Part shown: in pieces, positions 44,504-53,049 of the stretch
How positions within the stretch are numbered: the first letter of the stretch is position 1
How the letters are laid out: each line of letters begins with the position of its first letter
Assembly: GCF_001429065.1 (NCBI RefSeq)
Contig: NZ_LMIB01000001.1
Location: 124,588 to 188,587 of the forward strand
From: Sphingomonas sp. Root710
GTDB taxonomy: Bacteria; Pseudomonadota; Alphaproteobacteria; Sphingomonadales; Sphingomonadaceae
Length of the DNA stretch: 64,000 nt
Reading direction: 5' to 3'
Program-made: the position numbers and the translations under genes
Notes under the pieces: generated by a model
The model's database searches: none
What the model saw: only the letters and a program-made list of their open reading frames with translations
What the model was told of the DNA's origin: nothing

Positions 44504-44998
44504 TCAATAATGGGTGAGTTTGGGCGGCGGGTTCTTGATGTCCGGATCGATGGTGATCGCGATCCACTTCGGGCCGCCTTCGGGGCAATAGCCCTGAAGG
44601 AAGTCGGCATTGATGTTGAACCCGTGCGTCGTGTCATATTTGCCGCCGCGATTGTAGCGGGCCGTGAAGCGCGCGATCCTGTACCGGTCCAGCTTCTCGT
44701 CATAGCCGTCATATTCGAGCCCGCCATAGAAGACGCCGAGCGCGTCCTTGGTGGTCACCCCGTCGGCATCCTTGGAGAAATAGAGCTGTTCGCCCTGCAG
44801 CTCGATTTCGACCACCGCATCCCGGGCGATCGCGATATAGTCCTGGTTGCGGGTCTTGTCCTGCTCATAGCGCAGGGCGATCCGCCCGTCCTCGACCCCC
44901 AGGACGACGACGAAGCGGACCGTTTCCGCAGGCGTCACCCCGGAAGGCGCGAGCACCGCGATCGGATGCTGGACATAGGACGGACGGCACACAGGCAT
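44504..44998 (-). CDS. Unknown protein in TIR/SLOG operon
   Basis: The 164-residue protein is beta-rich and soluble. Visible stretches are VLAPSGVTPAETVRFVVVLG, DAVVEIELQGEQLYFSKDAD and HGFNINADFLQGYCPEGGPK, then WIAITIDPDIKNPPP. I do not recognise the family. It starts three bases after the TIR gene stop and lies between the TIR and SLOG genes, so it is part of the same unit and may be a partner or a chaperone-like subunit. Confidence 0.7.
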   Translation of the reverse strand: MPVCRPSYVQHPIAVLAPSGVTPAETVRFVVVLGVEDGRIALRYEQDKTRNQDYIAIARDAVVEIELQGEQLYFSKDADGVTTKDALGVFYGGLEYDGYDEKLDRYRIARFTARYNRGGKYDTTHGFNINADFLQGYCPEGGPKWIAITIDPDIKNPPPKLTHY

Positions 44999-45001
44999 CT
45001 C

Positions 45002-46606
45002 CTAATTGGTCATGGAATGGGTGAATTCCTGGCGCCATATGCGCCAGTCCTTGTTCTCGGGGTCCGATGCGATCAGTTCGTCGATCAGGCGGCGTGAATC
45101 CGCGACCATCGCGTCCGCCCGCCGATGCTCGCCCAGGGCGCGGAGCAGCGCCGCCGTCGAGAAGCGGGCGAGCATCCAGTCCTGGCGGTAGCTGGCGTTC
45201 TTGGCGTCCTGCGTCAGCAACCTGTCGATGATCGCCATCTGTTTCTCGCGCTCCGCCAGCGCGTCCCGATCCCGTCCGCCCAGCCGCAGTGCGTCCGCCA
45301 TCCAGGCGTGGCGGTTGGCGAGATCGCTCTGGATCGTTGCGTCGTCCGGTTGCGCCCGCGCTACCCGCTCGATCGTCTGCAATGCCGATCGGCAGGCATC
45401 GAGATCGGCGGCGGGGCCTTTGCGCGCGATGGCGATCGTGCAGATATTGCCCTCGGCATAGCCGAGCTCGCGCCAATATTTCAGGTTGGCGGGTTCGATC
45501 TCGGTGAGCCGCCGGGCGAGCGACCGATAGGCGACGAAGCGCGGCAGCGCCTTGTCGAGACGGTCGCGGGCGAAATCGACATAGCCGATCCAGAACTCGC
45601 TCTGGGCGTGGGCGAAGATGCGCAGCGGATCGTCCGGATTGGCGGCGAGCAGCGCGGCGGTGGTGCGGTGCGCCTCGACGAACTTTGCGAGCGCGGCGGC
45701 ATTCTTGCCGCGCTTCTGGTCGTCCTCGCCCATTGCATGCAGCACGCGCGCACGTCGTTCGAGCGATTCCACGGGCAGCTTCGACAGGTCCGACTGTTCG
45801 CCATAATAGGCCAGCGCACGGTCGTTGACCGATCCGAGAACATCCAGCCTGCCGACCCCCTGCAGCCTTGTTCTGAGATCGGTGAGCATAAACTCGATCA
45901 GGCCTTCCGCTTGCCGCCGCTGTTGCTCCGCCTCGCGCCGCGCCATCACCGCGAGGATCAGCAGGAAGCTCATCAATAAGGCGAATACCATCGCGGCGAG
46001 CGTGACGGCGATCACACGCCGAAGCTGGCGCTGTGCTTCCCGCTGGATCAGTTCGTCGAGCGCGAGGCCGGTCAGCCCGGCGACGATCTTGAGCCGGGCC
46101 AGGCGCGGGCCGTCATGGTTGCGGCGGAAATCCGCGGCCACGGGTTCGCTGACGACCCCCAGCGCGTCGGCCTCGGTCAGCGCTTCGGGGAAGCTGTCGC
46201 GCGGTTCGCCCGACAGCAGCGCGGCGATGATCGGCCGGTCGGGATGGAGGCTGCGGAACAGCCGGATCTCGGCATTGACCCACATCGAGGCGCGGGCGGC
46301 GGGGGAGCATAGCACGAGCAGTACGTCCGACGCCGCGAGCGCATTGGCCACCGCCGCGTCGAGGCTCGACGATGCGGGAAGCTCGAGCCGGTCGCGAAAG
46401 ATTGGGGTCAGCCGCCGTGCGACGGTACCGAGCCGGGTGGTCCGGCCGACCAGACGGCGCGGCATGCGATAGGATTCGAGCCAGCGATGAAGGCGCCGGG
46501 CAGATGCTTCGTCCTTGTGGGCATAGCTGATGAAGGCGCGGTACCCCGCGGCGTCCGATGGCGCACTGGGCAATGTCCTGGTCAGCTCGCCCACTGGCAT
46601 AGTCAT
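45002..46606 (-). CDS. TIR-domain protein with membrane helix and TPR-like repeats
   Basis: From ATG 46606 the product has 534 residues. The TIR domain (22-150) begins YRAFISYAHKDEASARRLHR, with LVLCSPAARASMWVNAEIRL carrying a candidate catalytic Glu113 in the place used by NAD-cleaving TIRs. One transmembrane helix (198-221, VIAVTLAAMVFALLMSFLLI) separates it from a helical-repeat region (230-534) with TPR-like arrays. Bacterial TIR proteins often hydrolyse NAD or make signals during phage defence. The upstream part of the longer frame, to 47035, is not coding. A Crp-like palindrome lies 175 bp upstream. Confidence 0.88.
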   Translation of the reverse strand: MTMPVGELTRTLPSAPSDAAGYRAFISYAHKDEASARRLHRWLESYRMPRRLVGRTTRLGTVARRLTPIFRDRLELPASSSLDAAVANALAASDVLLVLCSPAARASMWVNAEIRLFRSLHPDRPIIAALLSGEPRDSFPEALTEADALGVVSEPVAADFRRNHDGPRLARLKIVAGLTGLALDELIQREAQRQLRRVIAVTLAAMVFALLMSFLLILAVMARREAEQQRRQAEGLIEFMLTDLRTRLQGVGRLDVLGSVNDRALAYYGEQSDLSKLPVESLERRARVLHAMGEDDQKRGKNAAALAKFVEAHRTTAALLAANPDDPLRIFAHAQSEFWIGYVDFARDRLDKALPRFVAYRSLARRLTEIEPANLKYWRELGYAEGNICTIAIARKGPAADLDACRSALQTIERVARAQPDDATIQSDLANRHAWMADALRLGGRDRDALAEREKQMAIIDRLLTQDAKNASYRQDWMLARFSTAALLRALGEHRRADAMVADSRRLIDELIASDPENKDWRIWRQEFTHSMTN

Positions 46607-46780
46607 TCGCCGGCCCCCAACCGGTCTTTCGTGGCGCCGGTCCGTGCCGCGACGGCGTATGCCGTTTAAGGCGATTGCGGGCGGCAAGGGAAGGGCGGAT
46701 CGCGGCATGACCGCCCCGAATGGGCCAAGGCGCGACAATAACGCGATATTTGGTGCGCGAGCGATACGATCTTTCGAACG

Positions 46781-46796
46781 CGTGACGGCCGTCACG
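46781..46796. promoter_or_regulatory. Crp-like palindrome 3
   Basis: CGTGACGGCCGTCACG is a perfect 16-bp palindrome of the same form as the site at 41702. It lies in the gap between the TIR operon (175 bp) and the divergent gene at 46871 (75 bp). Confidence 0.6.
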
Positions 46797-46870
46797 CTCG
46801 GGGCAAAGGGACCTCGACGATAATTCCCGCGCGGATGGGGATCGGGCCGCGGTGAGGAGGCGGGCATGCG

Positions 46871-47782
46871 ATGGTGATTCTGGCGAATTCTGGTGCGACA
46901 CAGGTCGCGATGCTGGCGCGGCTGGCGCACGCGCGGCGCGCGTTCGAGCGCGATCGGCCTGCCCAGTTGCGGCTCGATGTCGACAAGATGTTCAGCCAGA
47001 CCTACCGGCTGAAGCTTTCCCAGGTGCTGCCCCAACCCGAGATGGCGATCATGCTGTCGGCCGAGGAACTCCGCGAGCGCGCGCTGGCCCGCGCGCGCCG
47101 TGGCGATCTGGCCGACGCGATGGTGCAGCTGCGCCGCGCGGCGGCGCTGTGCGACGACGGGTTGTTATCCGATCACGCCCGCATCGCCGGCCTGTCCTTT
47201 CAGCGCGCCGCCGAGGCCTTCCTGGCATATCGGCTGGGCCGGCATGATGAGGCGGAGCGCGGGCTGGAGGATGCGATCATTGCCTGCGATCATCTCGGCG
47301 ACGTGTTCGGCGACGCCATGGAGTTTCGGCGCGTCCATTTCGCGCGCAATGTATTGCGCGTGCGCTGCCACAGCGCGTCGTCCGAGCGGGTGGTCGCCGA
47401 TACGGTCGACCTGCTTTATTATATTGCGGGCGACGCGTCGCGCTGGCCGCTGATCGTCGGACGAGGGCTGGGCACCCCGGGGCGGCTATCGGCGGCGCAA
47501 CGGAGCTGGGCGATCGATGAAGTCATCGTCAACCTCGCGCTGGATCCGGTCGACATCGCGGCGGGACGGGGTTTCGTGCCGCGGATCGTGCATCGGCGCG
47601 GCTTCGACGAGCATCTGTTCGCATCGTTCGAATGGTGCGACGCGATGATGGCGCACCGCGCGCAGGACCCGCGCAGCTTTGCCCGGCATGCGATCGCCTT
47701 CTACGACCGGCGCAACTATGATCTCGTCCAGGCGGGACGGATATTGCACATGGCGATCGACCGGCTGGGCATAGAGGGCTGA
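46871..47782 (+). CDS. Hypothetical helical-repeat protein, divergent from the TIR operon
   Basis: The 303-residue protein is soluble and alpha-helical. ELRERALARARRGDLADAMV and AYRLGRHDEAERGLEDAIIA look like two TPR units. The C-terminal half (FDEHLFASFEWCDAMMAHRA) is not recognised. An AGGAGG site is about seven bases upstream of ATG 46871. It may belong functionally to the divergent TIR/SLOG genes, since a Crp-like site lies between them, but nothing else shows this. Confidence 0.7.
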   Translation: MVILANSGATQVAMLARLAHARRAFERDRPAQLRLDVDKMFSQTYRLKLSQVLPQPEMAIMLSAEELRERALARARRGDLADAMVQLRRAAALCDDGLLSDHARIAGLSFQRAAEAFLAYRLGRHDEAERGLEDAIIACDHLGDVFGDAMEFRRVHFARNVLRVRCHSASSERVVADTVDLLYYIAGDASRWPLIVGRGLGTPGRLSAAQRSWAIDEVIVNLALDPVDIAAGRGFVPRIVHRRGFDEHLFASFEWCDAMMAHRAQDPRSFARHAIAFYDRRNYDLVQAGRILHMAIDRLGIEG

Positions 47783-47808
47783 CAGGCTCTGCCCGGGCGG
47801 ACGCCGTC

Positions 47809-49179
47809 TCAGATGGCGATCCGCGCCGCGAAGCCGTGGGCGGTAGTCTCCAGCTGGCCGAGTTGATCGTCGACGGTGCGGAAGCCCGCGTCGAGCCTGT
47901 CGATGTCGGCAGCGACGCTTTCGGTATCGGCGCGGATCTCGGCGATCGTCGACGACATCGAATCCGCCGCCATCGCGGTCTGGTCGACCGCTGCGGTGAT
48001 CATCGTCACGGTCTGCGCCTGGGTGTCCATGGCCTCGCGGATGCGGCTGGCGAGATTTTCGACCTCGCCCACGGTTTCGCGGATCGAGCCATTGGCCTCG
48101 ACCGCCTGGCGGGTGGCCGCCTGGATCGAAGCGATCTTCTGGGCGATGTCGTCGGTCGCGCGCGCGGTCTGGCTGGCGAGATTCTTCACCTCCTGGGCGA
48201 CTACCGCGAAGCCGCGGCCGGCGTCCCCGGCGCGCGCCGCCTCGATCGTGGCGTTGAGCGCGAGCAGATTGGTCTGGCCGGCGATGTCACGGATCAGGCC
48301 CAGGATCGATTCGATCGCGCGGGCGTGGGTCGACAGCGCTTCGGAGACTTCGACCGCCTGTGTCGACTGGCCGGCCGCGCGGGTGGCGACCTCGGCGGCG
48401 ACGTCGACCTCGCGGCGTGCTTCCTCGATCGCTCGAATCAGCCCCGATGCCGTATGCGCCGCGTCGCGCATCGCGGTTGCCGATTGTTCGGCGGCTGAGG
48501 CTACTTCCGATGTCTTGCCGAGCATGCCGCGCGCCGAGCGGGCGGCATCGCCGGTCTGATCGCGCAGCGCGTTCGAGTTCCTGAGCGAGGCGGCCAATAT
48601 ATCGCTGATGTCGGTGCGGAAAATCGTGCTCGCGGCTTCCTGCATCGCCAGCGCCTTCTGGCGGCGCACCGAATTGATGTAGGACAGGTCGAGGTCGAGT
48701 TCGATCGAGCCGAGCAGGTTCAGCGTCCGCTGGCATTCCAGCGCGAAGTCGGGATCGTCGGGATAGGCCGCCTTGACCCGGTCGACGAGCAGTTCGCTCT
48801 CCCGCGCCCGGCGCAGCACGACGCGTGGAATGGGAACCTTTAGCTGATGGATGATCACGCCGATGCGCGACAGCAGACGAATCCAGTTCGCGTCGATCGG
48901 ACGGGTATAGATGTAGCGGCGGCGTTCGACATAGGTATCGATATCGATCATCACGTCCTGCTCGACACCATGCAGCTCGAGCTCGGCGATAAGCTCGTCG
49001 AAGATCGGCGTCCAGTAATCGCGGGCGTTCTGGAGAATGATGTCGGAAGCGCGGTCCCACATGGTTGCGAGCCGCGCACGCAGCGTGCCATCGCCGCCAT
49101 AGGCCTCGGCCCGTTCGGCGATCTCGGCATCGGTCAGCATGCTCTCATTGGGGGCGACCGGCGTAGCCGACATATCCAT
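47809..49179 (-). CDS. Soluble methyl-accepting chemotaxis protein, probably globin-coupled
   Basis: The 456-residue protein has no membrane segment. The N-terminal 180 residues are helical, and [20 protein letters not shown] contains His111 at the position expected for the heme-proximal His of a globin sensor. The C-terminal signalling domain has the conserved tip [20 protein letters not shown], then [20 protein letters not shown]. Globin-coupled sensors respond to oxygen. No chemotaxis genes are adjacent. The heme role is inferred from the fold pattern. Confidence 0.85.
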   Translation of the reverse strand: MDMSATPVAPNESMLTDAEIAERAEAYGGDGTLRARLATMWDRASDIILQNARDYWTPIFDELIAELELHGVEQDVMIDIDTYVERRRYIYTRPIDANWIRLLSRIGVIIHQLKVPIPRVVLRRARESELLVDRVKAAYPDDPDFALECQRTLNLLGSIELDLDLSYINSVRRQKALAMQEAASTIFRTDISDILAASLRNSNALRDQTGDAARSARGMLGKTSEVASAAEQSATAMRDAAHTASGLIRAIEEARREVDVAAEVATRAAGQSTQAVEVSEALSTHARAIESILGLIRDIAGQTNLLALNATIEAARAGDAGRGFAVVAQEVKNLASQTARATDDIAQKIASIQAATRQAVEANGSIRETVGEVENLASRIREAMDTQAQTVTMITAAVDQTAMAADSMSSTIAEIRADTESVAADIDRLDAGFRTVDDQLGQLETTAHGFAARIAI

Positions 49180-49325
49180 GACAATCTCCTCTCAACATGG
49201 GCCATAGGGCGCATATGGTTAACAAGCTGTAATCCTGCCGGGCGGTGGAGATTTGGCGGCCGGCATCGGCCGCGCGCGCAACCATTACGGGCTCAGTGCA
49301 TTGTTTCTCGGACAGGGAGGATTGC

Positions 49326-50180
49326 ATGCGGCTCGACGACGAACGCGAAAGCAGCAACTATGAGGTGCGCTCGGGCGGGGGCGGCTTCGGCCTGCCGATG
49401 GGGATTCCGCTGGGCCGCGGCGGCCTGGGCTGCGGATCGCTGATCGTGATCGGCGTCATCTCGCTCATCTTCGGGGTGAACCCGCTCTCTCTGCTCTCAC
49501 AGGATGGCGCCCCCGTTGTCCAGCAGGGCGAGCCCGGCGGGGCTCCCCAGGACTTGACCGAGACGCAGCGTCGTTCGCTCAAGGTGCTGGGGTCGACCGA
49601 GCGGGTGTGGGGCAAGCTCTTCGCCGATCAGGGCGGACAATATTCGCCGACGATTCTGGCTTTCTACGCTGGCGGCACGCAGTCGGGCTGCGGCAGCGCC
49701 AATGCCTCGGCGGGTCCCTTTTATTGTCCAACCGACAAGCGCGTCTTTCTCGATACGAGCTTCTTCGACGAACTGGCCAATCGCTTTGGTGCGCCGGGCG
49801 AGTTCGCGCAGGCCTATGTGATCGCGCATGAGGTCGGCCATCATGTCCAGGACCTCGAAGGCACGCTGGACAAGGTTCATTCGGCGCAGTCGCGATTGAG
49901 CGAGCGCGAGGCCAATGCCCTACAGGTCAAGGTCGAGCTTCAGGCCGACTGCTATGCCGGCGTCTGGGCTGCGAACGACAAGAACCTGCTTGAGCCCGGC
50001 GACGCCGAGGCTGGCATGCGCGCCGCGGCGGCGGTCGGCGACGACACGCTGCAAAAGGCCAGTCAGGGCCAGGTCGTCCCCGAAGCCTTCACCCATGGCA
50101 GCGCCGCCGAGCGGCAGAGATGGTTGCAGATCGGGCTGACGACCGGCGATCCCGCGCGCTGCGATACGTTCGGCGGCTGA
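49326..50180 (+). CDS. Neutral zinc metallopeptidase (YpfJ family)
   Basis: The 284-residue protein begins MRLDDERESSNYEVRSGGGG, has one hydrophobic segment (SLIVIGVISLIFGVNPLSLL) and a periplasmic peptidase domain with the zinc motif AYVIAHEVGHHVQDLEG. The third ligand region is VELQADCYAGVWA. The family is characterised by this HExxH and by RxxD at the start. Start ATG 49326 has a GGGAGG site. Role unknown. Confidence 0.93.
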   Translation: MRLDDERESSNYEVRSGGGGFGLPMGIPLGRGGLGCGSLIVIGVISLIFGVNPLSLLSQDGAPVVQQGEPGGAPQDLTETQRRSLKVLGSTERVWGKLFADQGGQYSPTILAFYAGGTQSGCGSANASAGPFYCPTDKRVFLDTSFFDELANRFGAPGEFAQAYVIAHEVGHHVQDLEGTLDKVHSAQSRLSEREANALQVKVELQADCYAGVWAANDKNLLEPGDAEAGMRAAAAVGDDTLQKASQGQVVPEAFTHGSAAERQRWLQIGLTTGDPARCDTFGG

Positions 50181-50181
50181 C

Positions 50182-50949
50182 GTGGTGGAGCAGAGTTGGC
50201 CCGACCGCCTGTGGATCATCCGCCATGGCCAGAGCGCCGGCAATGTCGCGCGCGACGCCGCGCATGAGGCGATGCTCGACCGGATCGCGATCAGCGGTCG
50301 TGACGTCGATGTCCCGCTAAGCGCTCTCGGCGAGCAGCAGGCGGAGGCGCTCGGCCACTGGTTCGCGCAGAACGGGCCGGACGAGCGGCCAGATGTCCTG
50401 ATCTCGTCGCCCTATCGCCGCGCCCTGCAGACGGCACGGCTGTTCCGCGACGCCGGCGGCGCCGAGCCCGACGAAGTCGTTTGCATGGACGAAAGGCTGC
50501 GCGAAAAGGAGTTCGGCATTCTCGACGGGCTGACCACGCTGGGGATTGGCAACGCCTTTCCCGAGCAGGCCGATTTCCGGAAGACGCTTGGCAAATTCTA
50601 CCATCGCCCGCCGGGCGGGGAGAGCTGGTGCGACGTGATCCTTCGGCTCCGTTCGTTGCTCGACACCGTATCGCTCCATTATCCCAGACGGCGGGTCATG
50701 ATCTTCGCGCATCAGGTGGTAGTGCTGTGCATGCGCTACATCATCGAAAATCTGGACGAGGAGGGGATATTGGCGATCGACCGGCAGGCCGACGTCGCCA
50801 ATTGCTCGGTCACCGAATATCGCTTCGATCCTAATGCGGGCAAGCACGGCAATCTCGTCCTCGTCCGCTATAATGCGACTGCACCGATGGAAGCGGAGAA
50901 TGCGCCCGTCACCCGCGCGCGCGATCCGATCGTGGCGGCGCGGGGATGA
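50182..50949 (+). CDS. Histidine phosphatase family protein
   Basis: The 255-residue protein has the phosphoglycerate-mutase-like signature RLWIIRHGQSAGNVARDAAH, with the second catalytic His in MIFAHQVVVLCMRY. The conserved Glu lies in KEFGILDGL. It starts at a GTG one base after the metallopeptidase stop and overlaps the next ATG by four bases, so these genes are one transcript. Substrate unknown. Confidence 0.92.
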   Translation: MVEQSWPDRLWIIRHGQSAGNVARDAAHEAMLDRIAISGRDVDVPLSALGEQQAEALGHWFAQNGPDERPDVLISSPYRRALQTARLFRDAGGAEPDEVVCMDERLREKEFGILDGLTTLGIGNAFPEQADFRKTLGKFYHRPPGGESWCDVILRLRSLLDTVSLHYPRRRVMIFAHQVVVLCMRYIIENLDEEGILAIDRQADVANCSVTEYRFDPNAGKHGNLVLVRYNATAPMEAENAPVTRARDPIVAARG

Positions 50950-51869
50950 GCGCCGAGCCGATCGATCCCGCCTGGCTCGCGGCGCATTCCTTGCCCGATC
51001 ATGGGCGCGGCACCGATAAGAATGCCCGCGGCCGGGTGCTGCTGGTCGGCGGCAGCATGTTCGTGCCGGGCGCTTTGGGGCTGACGGGCGAGGCGGTGTT
51101 GCGCGCGGGCGCGGGCAAGCTCCAGATCGCGACGGTCGATCAGGCCGCCATGCATCTGGGCGTGCTGGTGCCCGAAGCAGCGATGATCGGCCTACCCACC
51201 GATGCCGAGGGGGAAATCGCCGAGAATGCGGCCTATCGGCTGATGGACGCCGCCAGCCATTGCGACACGCTGCTGATCGGTCCGGGCATGGTCAGCAAGA
51301 CGAGCGCTCAGGCGATGGTCGAGGAGCTGCTCGGCCAACTCGACGGCGAGCAGGTCGCGATCCTCGACGCCGCGGCGCTGAGCTGCGCGCGCAGCATGGC
51401 TCCAAGGATCGCGGCGCTCGACGGACGCGCGATTCTGACGCCGCATCACGGCGAGATGGCGAGTCTGACCAGCATGGCGATCGAGGAGATCGCCGCCGAC
51501 CCGATCGACTGCGCCCGTTCGGTCGCGGCGGTCTGCAATGCGGTGGTGGTGCTCAAGGCCGGTGCGACGATCGTCGCCGCGCCCGATGGCACTGCGTTGC
51601 GTTATGCAAGCGATTGCGTCGGCCTCGCCACCGGCGGGTCGGGCGACGTTCTCGCGGGAATCATGGCCGGGCTCGCCGCGCGCGGGGCCGATCCGCTGAC
51701 CGCTGCGGTCTGGGGCGTATGGCTGCATGGCGAGGCGGGGTTGCGGGCTTCGGCGCGAGTCGGCCCGATCGGCTTCCTCGCCCGCGACCTGATCTTCGAG
51801 ATACCGGCGCTTATGAACGAGGCTGGATCAGCATCACCCGCTCCCCGTCGAAGCGAAGCTGAAGGATAG
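50946..51869 (+). CDS. nnrD: NAD(P)H-hydrate dehydratase
   Basis: This repair enzyme dehydrates damaged NAD(P)H hydrates with ADP or ATP. The YjeF C-terminal (NnrD) fold is seen in GRVLLVGGSMFVPGALGLTG, AILTPHHGEMASLTSMAIEE and CVGLATGGSGDVLAGIMAG. The 307-residue protein lacks the NnrE epimerase domain that many bacteria have fused to it. It overlaps the phosphatase stop by ATGA and converges on the GH68 gene, overlapping it by about 60 bp. Confidence 0.92.
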   Translation: MSAEPIDPAWLAAHSLPDHGRGTDKNARGRVLLVGGSMFVPGALGLTGEAVLRAGAGKLQIATVDQAAMHLGVLVPEAAMIGLPTDAEGEIAENAAYRLMDAASHCDTLLIGPGMVSKTSAQAMVEELLGQLDGEQVAILDAAALSCARSMAPRIAALDGRAILTPHHGEMASLTSMAIEEIAADPIDCARSVAAVCNAVVVLKAGATIVAAPDGTALRYASDCVGLATGGSGDVLAGIMAGLAARGADPLTAAVWGVWLHGEAGLRASARVGPIGFLARDLIFEIPALMNEAGSASPAPRRSEAEG

Positions 51870-52944
51870 GCGCGGGCGCGCCGCCAAAATGGGCGCGGGC
51901 CTCGGCGGTGTCGACGGGCGGATGCGACAGGCCGACCAGATCGGCGAAGCTCCATACGCTGCCATCTTTCAGCACCTGCCAACTATACGCCTGAAAGGGC
52001 GCTGCGGGCGGGTTGGCGAATACCAGCCCCGATCCGTTGAGGGGGCACCATGGCCCGGCTATATCGTCCGCGACGAGGCCATAGAGCCCGGTGGGACCAG
52101 CCGGGCCGCCTTCGGCGAAGACCTTGGCCTGGGTCGACCAGAACAGGTAGCGGCGGTCTGCAACGACGATTATGTGCGGCCGCTCCAGTTCATTGTTGAG
52201 GCCCGTCGCATCGACCAGAGGCCGTTGCAGTGACCAGTCTGCGCCCTCGCGGCGGGCAAGACCGACCAACCCGTTCCAGCGTGACGCAGCCTCGGCGCGC
52301 GAGGCGGTAAACAGCAGATAATCGACGCCGTCGGCCGGATCGCGCCAGATGAACGGATCGCGGAAGGCCTTGATCGTCCCCGCCGCGCCGCCGCCCGCCA
52401 TGTCGGTCTCGTAGATCGCGCCGTCCGGCGTCACCGTTTCGGCCGGGGCGGTCCAGCCCGACAGCGTAGGGGCCGGACCCGACGCAACCAGCGCGGCGCT
52501 GGTCATGAATATCCGCTGCGCGAAGCTGGGCTCGGCCTCTCCCCGGAAGCCGGCGGCGGTGAAATGGAGGGTCAGCCGGTCGTGCCGGGGATCGACGGTT
52601 GCGGATCCGGCCCATTCGCGGCTGCCGGGGGAGAAGCCATCGGGCAGCAGATTGCCTAGGTCGCGCCAGCCATCGTCCCGCGTGTGGAATAGCCGCAGCC
52701 TTGCCAGCGCATGACGCTCTTCTGGATCGCCGGCCATCGGTGCCGACAGCGCGATCACCATCGTCCCGCCGGCGATGCGTGCGATGGCGCCATCTTCCTC
52801 GAGGACAGGCCAATGATCCCAGAGATCGAGCCCCGCGACGGGTGGCGCAACTGCGTTGCTGCCGATCAGCGGCGCAGCGGCGGACCCGGCGTCGATCCGG
52901 GCGACATCCGCTGGCGACCAGTGGTAAGGCTCGATGGTCCGCAT
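51811..52944 (-). CDS. Glycoside hydrolase family 68 enzyme (levansucrase/invertase type)
   Basis: From ATG 52944 the product has 377 residues and the GH68 triad: Asp43 in LDLWDHWPV (nucleophile), Asp196 in AFRDPFIW (transition-state stabiliser) and Glu254 in NELERPHII (acid/base). GPTGLYGLVADDIAGPW is also typical. There is no signal peptide, as in Zymomonas-type levansucrases, so it is either secreted in another way or acts inside the cell. It is divergent from a sugar-transporter-like MFS gene, which suggests sucrose use. Confidence 0.92.
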   Translation of the reverse strand: MRTIEPYHWSPADVARIDAGSAAAPLIGSNAVAPPVAGLDLWDHWPVLEEDGAIARIAGGTMVIALSAPMAGDPEERHALARLRLFHTRDDGWRDLGNLLPDGFSPGSREWAGSATVDPRHDRLTLHFTAAGFRGEAEPSFAQRIFMTSAALVASGPAPTLSGWTAPAETVTPDGAIYETDMAGGGAAGTIKAFRDPFIWRDPADGVDYLLFTASRAEAASRWNGLVGLARREGADWSLQRPLVDATGLNNELERPHIIVVADRRYLFWSTQAKVFAEGGPAGPTGLYGLVADDIAGPWCPLNGSGLVFANPPAAPFQAYSWQVLKDGSVWSFADLVGLSHPPVDTAEARAHFGGAPAPILQLRFDGERVMLIQPRS

Positions 52945-53049
52945 GCTGCAGCGATAGCGCGACCGGGCATTCGAGTAACGCGGATTTTCAACCATTTACG
53001 ACATGTGTTAGGACCATCCCACAGCCCGCGCGGGGCTCCGGGGGGCCAT

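Noticed and set aside
46607-47035. Upstream extension of the TIR gene to 47035
   Set aside because: It overlaps the divergent gene at 46871 and a perfect palindrome; the residues have no TIR features and ATG 46606 directly precedes the domain.
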